In this document: positions 36,672 to 45,386 of the stretch, piece after piece | How positions within the stretch are numbered: position 1 is the first letter of the stretch | Layout: every line of letters begins with the position of its first letter | Source: Ferruginibacter sp. | Lineage (GTDB): Bacteria > Bacteroidota > Bacteroidia > Chitinophagales > Chitinophagaceae | Length of the DNA stretch: 64,000 nucleotides | Assembly: GCA_013141435.1 (NCBI GenBank) | Contig: JABFQZ010000012.1 | Coordinates: 1-64,000, forward strand | Direction: 5' to 3' | Made by a program: the position numbers and the translations under genes | The notes under the pieces: generated by a model | What the model saw: the letters and a program-made list of their open reading frames with translations, nothing else | Databases searched by the model: none | What the model was told of the DNA's origin: nothing

Positions 36672-37649
36672 ATGAACGAAATATTATTTCAAGAAAGCAA
36701 TCCAGTAGCAGAACTCAACAAAAAATTGAATGAAATAAAAACAGAAATTGGAAAAGTAATTGTAGGTCAAACACATGTTATAGATTTGTTGCTTATTGGA
36801 CTCTTTTGCGATGGACATTTATTGCTAGAAGGTGTGCCTGGTGTTGCAAAAACACTTGCATCAAAACTATTAGCAAAAATTATAGATGTACAATTTTCTC
36901 GTTTGCAATTTACGCCAGATCTTATGCCTAGCGATGTAATTGGTACATCAGTTTTTAACCCTAAAGAAGGAAATTTTTATTTTAAATCAGGTCCAATTTT
37001 TAGTAACTTGGTTTTAATAGACGAAATAAATAGAGCACCAGCTAAAACACAATCAGCTCTTTTTGAAGTGATGGAAGAGCGGCAAGTTACTGTAGATGGG
37101 CACACACATATTATGCAATATCCCTTTATTGTATTAGCTACACAAAATCCTATAGAGCAAGAAGGCACTTACCGTTTGCCCGAAGCACAGTTAGATAGAT
37201 TTTTATTTAAAATTGAAATCAGTTATCCAACACTGCAAGAAGAAGTACAAATTTTAAACTTACAACAAGGCAAAACCCAAACTCAATTGTTACAAAATGT
37301 AAACAAGCTTTTATCTGTAAGCGAAATAGCATTGTATAGAGAAATAGTACAAAATATAAAAGTAAATGGCAACTTGGTAGAATATATAGCATCAATAGTG
37401 CATGAAACTAGAAATCATGCATCATTAAATTTGGGAGCATCTACCAGAGCATCGTTAGCATTACTAAAATCGGCTAAAGCCACAGCAGCATTACAAGGCA
37501 GAGATTTTATAATACCCGAAGATGTGCAACAAATGGCTCCTCATGTATTGCGACACCGTATTATGCTTACACCCGAAAAAGAAATGGAAGGCATAACAAC
37601 CGATGAACTTATACAAAATATTTTGAAAACTATAGAAGTGCCAAGATAG
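36672..37649 (+). CDS. MoxR-family AAA+ ATPase
   Basis: 325 residues. The AAA+ core shows Walker A GVPGVAKTL, Walker B LVLIDEINRAPAKTQ, sensor-1 ATQNP and the lid domain with LGASTRASLALLKSAKA. MoxR ATPases act as chaperones that mature or load partner proteins, usually with von Willebrand/DUF58 partners. The gene starts 2 bases after the DUF4350 stop and is followed by the DUF58 gene, the classic pairing. Confidence 0.95.
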   Translation: MNEILFQESNPVAELNKKLNEIKTEIGKVIVGQTHVIDLLLIGLFCDGHLLLEGVPGVAKTLASKLLAKIIDVQFSRLQFTPDLMPSDVIGTSVFNPKEGNFYFKSGPIFSNLVLIDEINRAPAKTQSALFEVMEERQVTVDGHTHIMQYPFIVLATQNPIEQEGTYRLPEAQLDRFLFKIEISYPTLQEEVQILNLQQGKTQTQLLQNVNKLLSVSEIALYREIVQNIKVNGNLVEYIASIVHETRNHASLNLGASTRASLALLKSAKATAALQGRDFIIPEDVQQMAPHVLRHRIMLTPEKEMEGITTDELIQNILKTIEVPR

Positions 37650-37710
37650 ATTGCACGCTCACTTAAAAACAAAACCCACATTGATAAAATAAAATAAAAT
37701 AAATTAAGCC

Positions 37711-39051
37711 ATGTTTTTGTATAAAAAATATATACTTCATTTTTTTGTAACAACCCGTTTCTATGTTGTTATATGCAGTTGTATATTTTTTTATATAATT
37801 TCATTTTTTTACCAGCCATTACTTAATTTTTCCAATATAATTTTTGCAATCATATTATTACTTACAATTTTCGATTATTTTTTCGTTTTTATATTCTCTC
37901 AAGCTCCTAATGCTAAGCGTTTTGTTAGTAATAGATTGGGTAATGGCGAAAATAACGAAGTACAAATAAGTATAGAAAATAAAATTAAATTTAAAATAAA
38001 AATAGAAGTAATAGATGAGTTGCCAGAGCAAATGCAAACAAGAAATTTTAGCATAAAGAAAACAGTACAACCTCAAAAAAACATATCACTAAAATATAAC
38101 CTAAAACCATTACAAAGAGGTGTTTTTAATTTTGGCGATATAATTCTTTTCCTTCAATCCCAACTTGGTTTTGTTTTGCGTAGGCATGTAGTACCTGCAA
38201 ACGAAAAAGTACATGTATATCCTGCATTTAGTAATCTAAGTAAGCAAAGTATAATTGCCCAAGCTACTACCAATCAGCAGGGGAGCAGGCGCATGCAAAA
38301 ATTAGGCCAAAGCATGGAGTTTGAACAAATAAAAGAATATATAAATGGCGATGATATTCGCAATATTAATTGGAAAGCTACTGCCCGAAAAGGTTCATTA
38401 ATGGTTAATAATTATATCGACGAAAAATCGCAACAAGTATATTGTATAATAGATAAAGGCCGACTAATGAAAATGCCATTTAATGGATTAAGTCTATTAG
38501 ATTATGCTATAAATGCCACACTTGCACTTACCAATATTTGCCTGCAAAAGCAAGATAAAATTGGGCTAATAAGTTTTTCCAATAAAATTGGAAGTGTAAT
38601 AGCCGCCGATAGAAAACCAATACAAAGAGAAAATATTATGCAAGTATTGCATAAGGAAACTACAACCTTTATGGAGAGTGACTTTGAAATGCTATATATG
38701 CAAGTACGCAATAAAATAAAACAACGTAGTTTATTAATTTTATTTACCAATTTTGAATCGCTAAACGGACTAAAACGCCAAGTAAATTATTTGCGAAGCA
38801 TTGCAAAACATCATTTATTAATAGTAGTTTTTTTTGAAAATACCGAGCTATTAAAACTTAGCAAAGCAAGTGCAAATAATATCGATGAGGTATATATAAA
38901 AGCCATTGCCGATAAATTTGCTTACGAAAAAAGATTAGTTGTAAAAGAGTTGCAACAATATGGTATTTTATCGGTTTTATCATCGCCACAAAACTTAACT
39001 GTAAACACTATAAATAAATATTTAGAATTAAAATCAAGGCAAGTTCTGTAA
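37711..39051 (+). CDS. DUF58-domain protein, MoxR partner
   Basis: 446 residues with two N-terminal membrane helices, a beta-rich domain and then the DUF58 signature (FEQIKEYINGDDIRNINWKATARKG is in the middle, near residue 210) ahead of a vWA-like region (QVYCIIDKGRLMK, IGLISFSNKIG). It is the predicted substrate or adaptor of the preceding ATPase; the 61-base gap fits one operon. Function unknown. Confidence 0.92.
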   Translation: MFLYKKYILHFFVTTRFYVVICSCIFFYIISFFYQPLLNFSNIIFAIILLLTIFDYFFVFIFSQAPNAKRFVSNRLGNGENNEVQISIENKIKFKIKIEVIDELPEQMQTRNFSIKKTVQPQKNISLKYNLKPLQRGVFNFGDIILFLQSQLGFVLRRHVVPANEKVHVYPAFSNLSKQSIIAQATTNQQGSRRMQKLGQSMEFEQIKEYINGDDIRNINWKATARKGSLMVNNYIDEKSQQVYCIIDKGRLMKMPFNGLSLLDYAINATLALTNICLQKQDKIGLISFSNKIGSVIAADRKPIQRENIMQVLHKETTTFMESDFEMLYMQVRNKIKQRSLLILFTNFESLNGLKRQVNYLRSIAKHHLLIVVFFENTELLKLSKASANNIDEVYIKAIADKFAYEKRLVVKELQQYGILSVLSSPQNLTVNTINKYLELKSRQVL

Positions 39052-39130
39052 TCATGTTTACAAAATTTACACTTTAAAATATAATCTATTTCATCACAAA
39101 AATATAGCTAACATCAATTTCACAACAAAA

Positions 39131-39163
39131 AAAAGAGATAATCGCCTAAGCAATTATCCCTTT
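39131..39163 (-). terminator. Rho-independent terminator after efp
   Basis: On the minus strand GGGATAATTG pairs with CGATTATCTC around a 6-base loop and is followed by eight T. It lies 27 bases beyond the efp stop in the convergent gap with the DUF58 gene. Confidence 0.82.
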
Positions 39164-39189
39164 ATATAATTTGTCCTAAAAAATAATAT

Positions 39190-39756
39190 TTATCCCTTTA
39201 CTCTTTCTACATACTCACCCGTTTTTGCAAGTACTCTTATCAATTCGCCTTCGTTCACAAATAGCGGTACATTTACCGTAGCACCAGTTTCCACCGTACA
39301 AGGTTTTAATGTTTTTGTAGCAGTATCGCCTTTCATACCAGGTTCGCTATAAGTTACAAGCAATACAATTTTATCTGGCAATTCTACAGCCATAGGTGCA
39401 TCAGTTTCACCGTTTATAGACACTTGTACCTCTTGGCCATCTTTCAAAAACCTTGGAGCATCTATCATTGTTTCTGCCACCGTTATTTGCTCAAAAGTTT
39501 CCACATCCATAAAACTATACCCAGTATCGTCTTTATACAAATAAGTATAAGGCTTTTTTTCAACCCTTACTGGTGTTATTGTTTCGCCAGAGTTCCATGT
39601 TTGCTCAATAGTACGATTATTATCTACACCTTTAAGTTTAGCCCAAACTTTTGCTGCAGCTCTAGCCGTTTTATTTTGTCCAAATTCAATTACGGTATAT
39701 AAACTACCATCTATTTTAATAATTAAGCCCGAGCGAATATCTGCTGTAGTTGCCAT
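39190..39756 (-). CDS. efp: Elongation factor P with arginine at the loop tip
   Basis: 188 residues with the three beta domains of EF-P (KOW-like N-terminal domain, two OB domains). TADIRSGL and YTYLYKDDTGYSFMDVETFEQI are typical. The loop that reaches the peptidyl-transferase centre reads EFGQNKTARAAAKVWAKLK: where most EF-Ps have PGKG with modified Lys34, this one has Arg32 at the tip. EarP-type EF-Ps are rhamnosylated at Arg32, but their usual loop differs. EF-P rescues ribosomes stalled at polyproline. The gene is single, with its own promoter and terminator. Confidence 0.95.
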   Translation of the reverse strand: MATTADIRSGLIIKIDGSLYTVIEFGQNKTARAAAKVWAKLKGVDNNRTIEQTWNSGETITPVRVEKKPYTYLYKDDTGYSFMDVETFEQITVAETMIDAPRFLKDGQEVQVSINGETDAPMAVELPDKIVLLVTYSEPGMKGDTATKTLKPCTVETGATVNVPLFVNEGELIRVLAKTGEYVERVKG

Positions 39757-39778
39757 TTTAATGTTTTTTAATTGGTTG

Positions 39779-39786
39779 CAAAAGTA
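39779..39786 (-). promoter_or_regulatory. -7 box (TACTTTTG) for efp
   Basis: On the minus strand TACTTTTG matches TAnnTTTG, 22 bases before the efp ATG at 39756. Confidence 0.5.
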
Positions 39787-39885
39787 ATGTAAATATTTTA
39801 AAATGTCTTATTACAAAAAATACAATTTGGGGCTATTTTCAGCAGTATAATTGGCATCAGTTGTTCGGTCTTAGTCGCTGTGCCG

Positions 39886-39935
39886 TATTTATTATGTATG
39901 TATGTGCCTTCGGCAGCACACATACATAATAAATA
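39886..39935. repeat. Long TTCG-capped hairpin
   Basis: TATTTATTATGTATGT at the left repeats as its exact reverse complement at the right (39920-39935). The inner ATGTGCC/GGCAGCAC arms pair with one offset around the stable tetraloop TTCG. A second GC-rich TTCGGC motif lies 40 bases to the right. It resembles REP-type or transposon-end hairpins and sits in the scarred 527-base gap between efp and the GlcD-like gene. Confidence 0.7.
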
Positions 39936-40043
39936 CATCGCTCCCTCCACCGCAGCCCTTCGGCAGTATATCTTTTATCTTCATTCAAAAAAACAACTAA
40001 TAACAATTGTCTATCATAAAATACTAAATTTTACAAATCAATT

Positions 40044-40268
40044 TCATTTTTCAAACAATACCTCCATGCTCAAATTGTTGCTTACCAATTGCATGGCGTT
40101 ATCGTTATTTACTATGCCGTAAGTGATTTTCATAGTTAAAAAGATAGCTTTTTTTGTGTTGGTAATGGCTTTAAAATTTCCAATTTTATTGCGTAGCACA
40201 GCCGCATATTTTTTGTCAATAATAAATTCGTTTATCGAAAATTTCATTTCACAAATATTTATAACTTT
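40044..40268 (-). pseudogene. C-terminal remnant of an AAA-family ATPase (nuclease-like end domain)
   Basis: The minus-strand reading from 40268 gives KVINICEMKFSINEF, then YAAVLRNKIGNF, TKKAIFLTM, TYGIVNNDNA and NNLSMEVLFEK. This order matches the C-terminal 70 or so residues of Bacteroidota ATP-binding proteins with a PD-(D/E)xK-like tail (typically LCEIKFS, LRNK, TKKA, TYG, LTMDDLF). Homology stops at 40268, where the promoter of the rightward oxidase begins, so the ATPase core is missing. The recognition is from memory of the family, not a search. Confidence 0.62.
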
Positions 40269-40269
40269 G
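40262..40269 (+). promoter_or_regulatory. -7 box (TAACTTTG) for the GlcD-like oxidase
   Basis: An exact TAnnTTTG match 14 bases before the ATG at 40284, overlapping the broken end of the ATPase remnant. Confidence 0.5.
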
Positions 40270-40283
40270 CACAAAGCATATAC

Positions 40284-41699
40284 ATGAACAATACACCAGG
40301 AGAAAAAGCGATTTTTTTTACCCATTACCAAGTATTTAAAGATATTGTTGGCGAAAAATTTATTTTTACCGATAAAGATACTTTAGATATTTGCGCAAAA
40401 GACGAAACAGAAAACCTATATTTTTTGCCTGATATTGTATTAAAGCCACGTACAACCAACGAAGTAAGTGCTATAATGAAAATATGCTATGCCAATAAAA
40501 TACAAGTAACACCAAGAGGTGCAGGCACAGGGCTAAGTGGTGGCGCTTTACCTCAATTTGGTGGAGTAGTTATATCATTTGAGCGTATGAATAGCATTTT
40601 AGAGATAGACGAAAAAAACCTACAAGTTACCACCGAGCCAGGCGTAATTACAGAGGTTTTGCAAAATGCTGTAAAAGAAAAGGGCTTATTTTATCCACCC
40701 GATCCTAGTAGCAAGGGTAGTTGTTTTATTGGTGGCAATATATCCGAAAACAGTGGTGGACCAAAGGCCGTAAAATATGGAGTTGTAAAAGATTATGTAC
40801 TCAATTTGCAAATTGTATTACCCAATGGCGAAATTATTTGGACAGGAGCAAACGTACTCAAAAACTCTACAGGCTACAACCTTACTCAACTTATAGTAGG
40901 TAGCGAAGGCACACTAGGTTTAGTTACCAAAATTGTATTAAAACTTATACCACATCCCAAGCATGATTTATTAATGCTTGTGCCATTTAATAATTTAGAA
41001 AAAGCTGGTGCGGCAGTAAGCGCCATTTTTAGGGCTGGTTTTACACCAAGCGCCATGGAGCTTGTAGAAGTTGATGCACTCAAAATTGTAAGCAAGTTTT
41101 TGGATAGCAATACCATACCTATTGGCGATGAAGTGGCTGCACATTTAATAATAGAAGTAGATGGAAACGATGTAGAAGTACTAATGAAAGACATGGAAGC
41201 AATTGCCACATTGCTTTCCGATTTTGACTGTGGCGAAATATATTTTGCCGACGATGCACAGCAAAAAAATGAATTATGGAAACTACGTAGAAGAGTAGCC
41301 GAAGCCGTAAAAATAGATGGATACAGTATTGAAGAAGATACAGTAGTGCCAAGAGCTGCATTGCCTGCACTAATAAAAGGTGTTAAACAATTAAGTATTG
41401 AACATAATTTTAAGGTAGTGTGTTATGGTCATGCAGGTGATGGCAATTTGCATATTCGTATAAAAAAAGAAGGAAGTATTTATAGCCTCAATAACCCCGA
41501 AGTTATACCAGCACTTAATGCTTTGTTTGAATTAGTAAAATCTTTGGGTGGTACCATAAGTGGCGAACATGGTATTGGATTAATACAAAAAGAATATATA
41601 CCAATAATGTTTAATGAAGTTACTTTAAATATTATGAGAGGTATTAAAAAAACATTTGATCCTTACAATATTCTTAACAGTGGAAAAATATTTGATTAA
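40284..41699 (+). CDS. FAD-binding oxidase, GlcD/lactate dehydrogenase-like
   Basis: 471 residues: PCMH-type FAD domain (VTPRGAGTGLSGGALP, FIGGNISENSGGPKAVKYG, GSEGTLGLVTK) and the FAD-oxidase C domain (CYGHAGDGNLHIRI, SGEHGIG). It should oxidise a 2-hydroxy acid such as glycolate or D-lactate and pass electrons to a carrier. GlcE and GlcF partners are absent from the window, which leans towards a D-lactate dehydrogenase role. It is a single gene downstream of the ATPase remnant. Confidence 0.9.
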   Translation: MNNTPGEKAIFFTHYQVFKDIVGEKFIFTDKDTLDICAKDETENLYFLPDIVLKPRTTNEVSAIMKICYANKIQVTPRGAGTGLSGGALPQFGGVVISFERMNSILEIDEKNLQVTTEPGVITEVLQNAVKEKGLFYPPDPSSKGSCFIGGNISENSGGPKAVKYGVVKDYVLNLQIVLPNGEIIWTGANVLKNSTGYNLTQLIVGSEGTLGLVTKIVLKLIPHPKHDLLMLVPFNNLEKAGAAVSAIFRAGFTPSAMELVEVDALKIVSKFLDSNTIPIGDEVAAHLIIEVDGNDVEVLMKDMEAIATLLSDFDCGEIYFADDAQQKNELWKLRRRVAEAVKIDGYSIEEDTVVPRAALPALIKGVKQLSIEHNFKVVCYGHAGDGNLHIRIKKEGSIYSLNNPEVIPALNALFELVKSLGGTISGEHGIGLIQKEYIPIMFNEVTLNIMRGIKKTFDPYNILNSGKIFD

Positions 41700-41732
41700 G
41701 AAAATTTGCTTTTATTTGCAATAGAAAAATTA

Positions 41733-42340
41733 ATTATAAAAAAAATAATAATACTTATTGTTTGTGCTAATTTGTTTATAAATATTGCAACCGCACAAAA
41801 AGTACGAAAAGAAAATAAAGGATTTAAAAAAGAAAATTTATTTACTGGGGTACTGTTGGGCTAGGCTTTGGGCAAGGTAGTTTTAGCTTGGGCTTAAGCC
41901 CATATTTTGGCTATAGTTTAAATAAATATATTGATGTTGCCATTTCTTTAAATTATAATTACGTATCTCAAAGAGATTATCTAGAATATGGAGATAAACT
42001 TCGTCAATCTGTATATGGTCCAGGAGCTTTTGTGAGAATTTACCCAATAAAATTTTTATTTGCACAAGCTCAGTTTGAGCAAAATTTTATGAGTTTAAAA
42101 TATATACCAGCAGCTAATGGTAGCTATCTTCCTTTTAAGCAAAATATAAATGCTAGTAGTTTTCTAATTGGGCCTGGTTTTGCAAATGGTAGAAATGAAG
42201 ATAATAAAGCATTTTATTATATTTCAGTATTGTTTGATGTAAGTGGCAATAAAAACTCTCCTTACATAGATCAACTGGGTAGAATAGATCCTGTAATTCG
42301 GGCAGGCTTAAACATTCCTTTATTTCAAGGAAAATATTAA
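41733..42340 (+). pseudogene. Frameshifted outer-membrane beta-barrel gene
   Basis: From ATT 41733 one frame encodes a signal peptide (IIKKIIILIVCANLF, cut after ATAQ) and continues to ENLFTGVLLG, then TAG at about 41860. The barrel resumes in another frame as GTVGLGFGQGSFSLGLSPYF and runs to LNIPLFQGKY at 42340. Adding one base in ACTGGGGTACT restores FTGGTVG and joins them. The natural start codon is also missing (ATT where ATG is expected). Two lesions argue for a true pseudogene, though a one-base sequencing error cannot be excluded. Barrel strands such as YIDVAISLNYNYV are intact. Confidence 0.72.
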
Positions 42341-42495
42341 AATTAAAGAATGTATTAGCAAAAATAAAATTAGCTCATTCAGCTATAACAGTATTGCTTT
42401 GTTTGAAATAAAAATCATTCACTAATATAAAAATAACTATACCTAATTTTTTTTAAGACCTTGGGTAATTAGACAGTATTTGCTATCATTTTTTC

Positions 42496-42930
42496 TTAAT
42501 CTCTCTTAAACATATTAAGTAAGCTATCATTTTCTAAACCTTCTATATCACTCAACTCTAACTCAAGCGCTTTTGTACTTATAACAATTTCGGCAAGCGA
42601 TATACTTAAAGATACAGTTAAAGATAAAATACTCAAAACAAACAAAACATGCGCTATATCCAGCCTTGCAATAAAAATAAAATACATACAAATAATGCAG
42701 CATAAAAAACTTGCCACTCCTAATGCTTGCATATTGCGAATCATATTCAACCTACGACGAAGGTTTTTTATTTGGTTAAAAATATTTTCCTTGTTTTGCA
42801 CTTTGTTGTGTTCATCATGCAATGAGCGTACTCTACTAGCAATGGCGTAAAATCTGTTTGTATATGCTAGCATAAGCAAGCTTATAGCTGGAAAAAGGAG
42901 AGCTGGCGTATTTATAGATATTTCGTTCAT
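42496..42930 (-). CDS. DUF2721-family membrane protein
   Basis: 144 residues with three hydrophobic helices (near 8-25, 70-90 and 92-115) and the DUF2721 pattern: PAISLLMLAYTNRFYAIASRVR, then LRRRLNMIRNMQALGV. A charged stretch lies between helices 1 and 2. Function unknown. It stands alone between the barrel pseudogene and malQ. Confidence 0.85.
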   Translation of the reverse strand: MNEISINTPALLFPAISLLMLAYTNRFYAIASRVRSLHDEHNKVQNKENIFNQIKNLRRRLNMIRNMQALGVASFLCCIICMYFIFIARLDIAHVLFVLSILSLTVSLSISLAEIVISTKALELELSDIEGLENDSLLNMFKRD

Positions 42931-43041
42931 TTTATAAAGATAAAGTTTTGCAGCTTTTGATAAATATCTTTTTTTTAGACAATGATAATTTAATTATATA
43001 AATTGTATAAAATCGAAATAATAGATTTCAATTAATACTTT

Positions 43042-45303
43042 ATGCCCAAAGAAACACACACATATTTATTTAAAAAAAATTATATTTTTTTGCCAAGCTG
43101 CAAAAAACTTTGCATTACTGGCAGTAGTAATACATTGGGTAATTTTAAAAAAAACAAACCCATATTTTTTGTAAATAACGAAGTAGAAATAAATTTTGGA
43201 AATAATGAATTTCCAATAGAATATAAAGTAGCAATTTATGACACCAAAGAAAAAATAATTGAAGAATACGAGCAAGGTTATAATAGAATTTTAGAAAAAC
43301 CTAGCGATACTAATAGTGATAATTTTGTAAATTTATTTCCCATATTTGAACACTATAAAAACAAAGCTGCTGGTATAAATGTACCTATATTTAGTTTGAA
43401 AACCAACAACAGTTGGGGTTGTGGCGATTTTGTAGATTTAAAATATTTAATAGATTTTGCTAACAATGCAGGGTTTAAAATTATACAATTATTACCAATA
43501 AATGATACTACAGCTACTTTTACCGATAAAGATTCGTATCCATATTCGGCAATATCTTCCTTTGCACTAAACCCTATTTATTTAAATGTACAGTTTGTGG
43601 CAAATGAATTTTTGTATTCGATTAATTGCAATCAAAAAAATGAGATATTCGAATTAAATAGAAATGTTATTTGTGATTATTCAGCTGTATTAGCTTTAAA
43701 AATTAGTACTCTAAAAAAAATATTTTCGAAGAATAAATATGATATTTTAGCCAATAAAGATTTTTCCAATTTTTGTAATAGTAATATGTATTGGCTAAAA
43801 CCTTATGCAGTTTTTTGCTTTTTAAGAGATAAATATAAAACGGTAGAATTTTTAAAATGGAAATCATTTTCAATTTATAATGAATTACAAATAGATACTT
43901 TACTAAATTCAAACTCAGAAATTTTTGAGGGAATTTCTTTTTGGTTTTTTGTACAATTCCAATTGCATAACCAATTACAAAATTCATTAAACTATGCAAA
44001 GCATAAATCTATTTTATTTAAAGCCGATTTGCCCATTGGAGTAGGAAGATGGAGTGCCGACACTTGGCAAAACCCAACTTTGTTTAATATGCAAATGCAA
44101 GCTGGTGCTCCGCCAGACGCATTTAGTAACTCTGGTCAAAATTGGGAATTTCCAACTTACAATATACCAAAAATGGAGGCAGATAGCTATAGTTGGTTTA
44201 TAAATAGAATGCAACATTTACAAAAATATTTTGATGCATTGCGTATTGATCATGTACTTGGTCTTTTTAGAATTTGGAGTATTCCTATAAATGAAATAGA
44301 AGGTACTATGGGAAAATTTGTACCAGCAATAGCTATTGATAAAGAAATGATTTTACAATCAGAAATTAATTTTGATGAAGATAGATTTTGCAATCCTTTC
44401 ATAACAGAATCATTTTTAATAGAAAAATTTGGATTAGATTTTAGTAATGTAAAAAAAATATTTTTTAATGATAATAAAATAAAGAATGAATTTAATTGCC
44501 AAAAAAATATAGAACTATACTTTAAATTTAATACAAATAATAAGCAATGGAAGCAAGGCTTATTCGATGTTTTATCAAATGTATTATTATTTAAAGATGA
44601 TGATGGTTACCATTGTAGAATAAATGCTTGTAACACCAACTCATTTTTAAATTTACCTCTTTCCGATAAAATTAAATTTGAAAAGTTATACAATTTTTAT
44701 TTTTTTGAAATGCAAAATAGCTTGTGGGAAGTAGAAGGGGAGAAGAAACTCAAAATGCTTAAAAATAGTAATAGTATGTTATTGTGTGCCGAAGATTTAG
44801 GAATGGTGCCAGATTTTACCGAAAAATTATTAACAAAGTTGAATATACTTAGCTTGCAAATAACGCAAATGCCCAAAAAAGCAAATTCAAATTTTTCTGA
44901 CCCTGCAAATGCTATTTACGAAAGTGTAGTAATGCCTGCAACTCATGATATGGCTCCAATAAGACTTTGGTGGGAGCAAGATAGAAATTTATCGCAGTTA
45001 TTTTTTAATACAATACTTCAATTGCAAGGCCAAGCTCCGTATTTTTGTGAACCTTGGGTTTGCAAAAAAATTGTAAATATTCATTTACAATCCCCTGCAA
45101 TGTTAAGTATATTTTTATTGCAAGATCTGTTGGCAATAAATGGTGAATTTAGAAGGCAAAACCCATTTGAAGAAAGGATAAATGATCCAGCAGATAACAA
45201 TCATATCTGGAATTATAAAATGCACTTAACAATAGAAGAACTTATTAGCAACAATATCTTTATTTCCGAAATAAAAGAAATGATATTAAAAAGTAATAGA
45301 TAA
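43042..45303 (+). CDS. malQ: 4-alpha-glucanotransferase (amylomaltase, GH77)
   Basis: 753 residues. An N-terminal starch-binding-like domain (ITGSSNTLGNF, residues about 5-100) precedes the GH77 catalytic barrel. The nucleophile Asp is in RIDHVLGLFRIW, the acid/base Glu in CAEDLGMVP, and the stabilising Asp in PATHDM. It transfers maltosyl or longer glucan units in glycogen/maltodextrin metabolism. Many Bacteroidota homologues carry two N-terminal CBM20 domains and are longer; only one is clear here. Codon use and AT content resemble its neighbours. Confidence 0.92.
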   Translation: MPKETHTYLFKKNYIFLPSCKKLCITGSSNTLGNFKKNKPIFFVNNEVEINFGNNEFPIEYKVAIYDTKEKIIEEYEQGYNRILEKPSDTNSDNFVNLFPIFEHYKNKAAGINVPIFSLKTNNSWGCGDFVDLKYLIDFANNAGFKIIQLLPINDTTATFTDKDSYPYSAISSFALNPIYLNVQFVANEFLYSINCNQKNEIFELNRNVICDYSAVLALKISTLKKIFSKNKYDILANKDFSNFCNSNMYWLKPYAVFCFLRDKYKTVEFLKWKSFSIYNELQIDTLLNSNSEIFEGISFWFFVQFQLHNQLQNSLNYAKHKSILFKADLPIGVGRWSADTWQNPTLFNMQMQAGAPPDAFSNSGQNWEFPTYNIPKMEADSYSWFINRMQHLQKYFDALRIDHVLGLFRIWSIPINEIEGTMGKFVPAIAIDKEMILQSEINFDEDRFCNPFITESFLIEKFGLDFSNVKKIFFNDNKIKNEFNCQKNIELYFKFNTNNKQWKQGLFDVLSNVLLFKDDDGYHCRINACNTNSFLNLPLSDKIKFEKLYNFYFFEMQNSLWEVEGEKKLKMLKNSNSMLLCAEDLGMVPDFTEKLLTKLNILSLQITQMPKKANSNFSDPANAIYESVVMPATHDMAPIRLWWEQDRNLSQLFFNTILQLQGQAPYFCEPWVCKKIVNIHLQSPAMLSIFLLQDLLAINGEFRRQNPFEERINDPADNNHIWNYKMHLTIEELISNNIFISEIKEMILKSNR

Positions 45304-45386
45304 TTTTTTTACCTTTAGTATGAATGCTTGCTTAAAAGCATTTGTTTTGCTTATTAATTTGCAAAACAGTAAAATATATTTTGAAA

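Noticed and set aside
40269-40331. N-terminal extension of the AAA ATPase remnant
   Set aside because: The first 21 codons lie antisense to the oxidase start and its promoter, and lose likeness to the family.
41888-42340. Complete 150-residue protein starting at 41888
   Set aside because: The barrel begins before that codon in the same frame and its signal peptide lies in a neighbouring frame; it is a broken gene.
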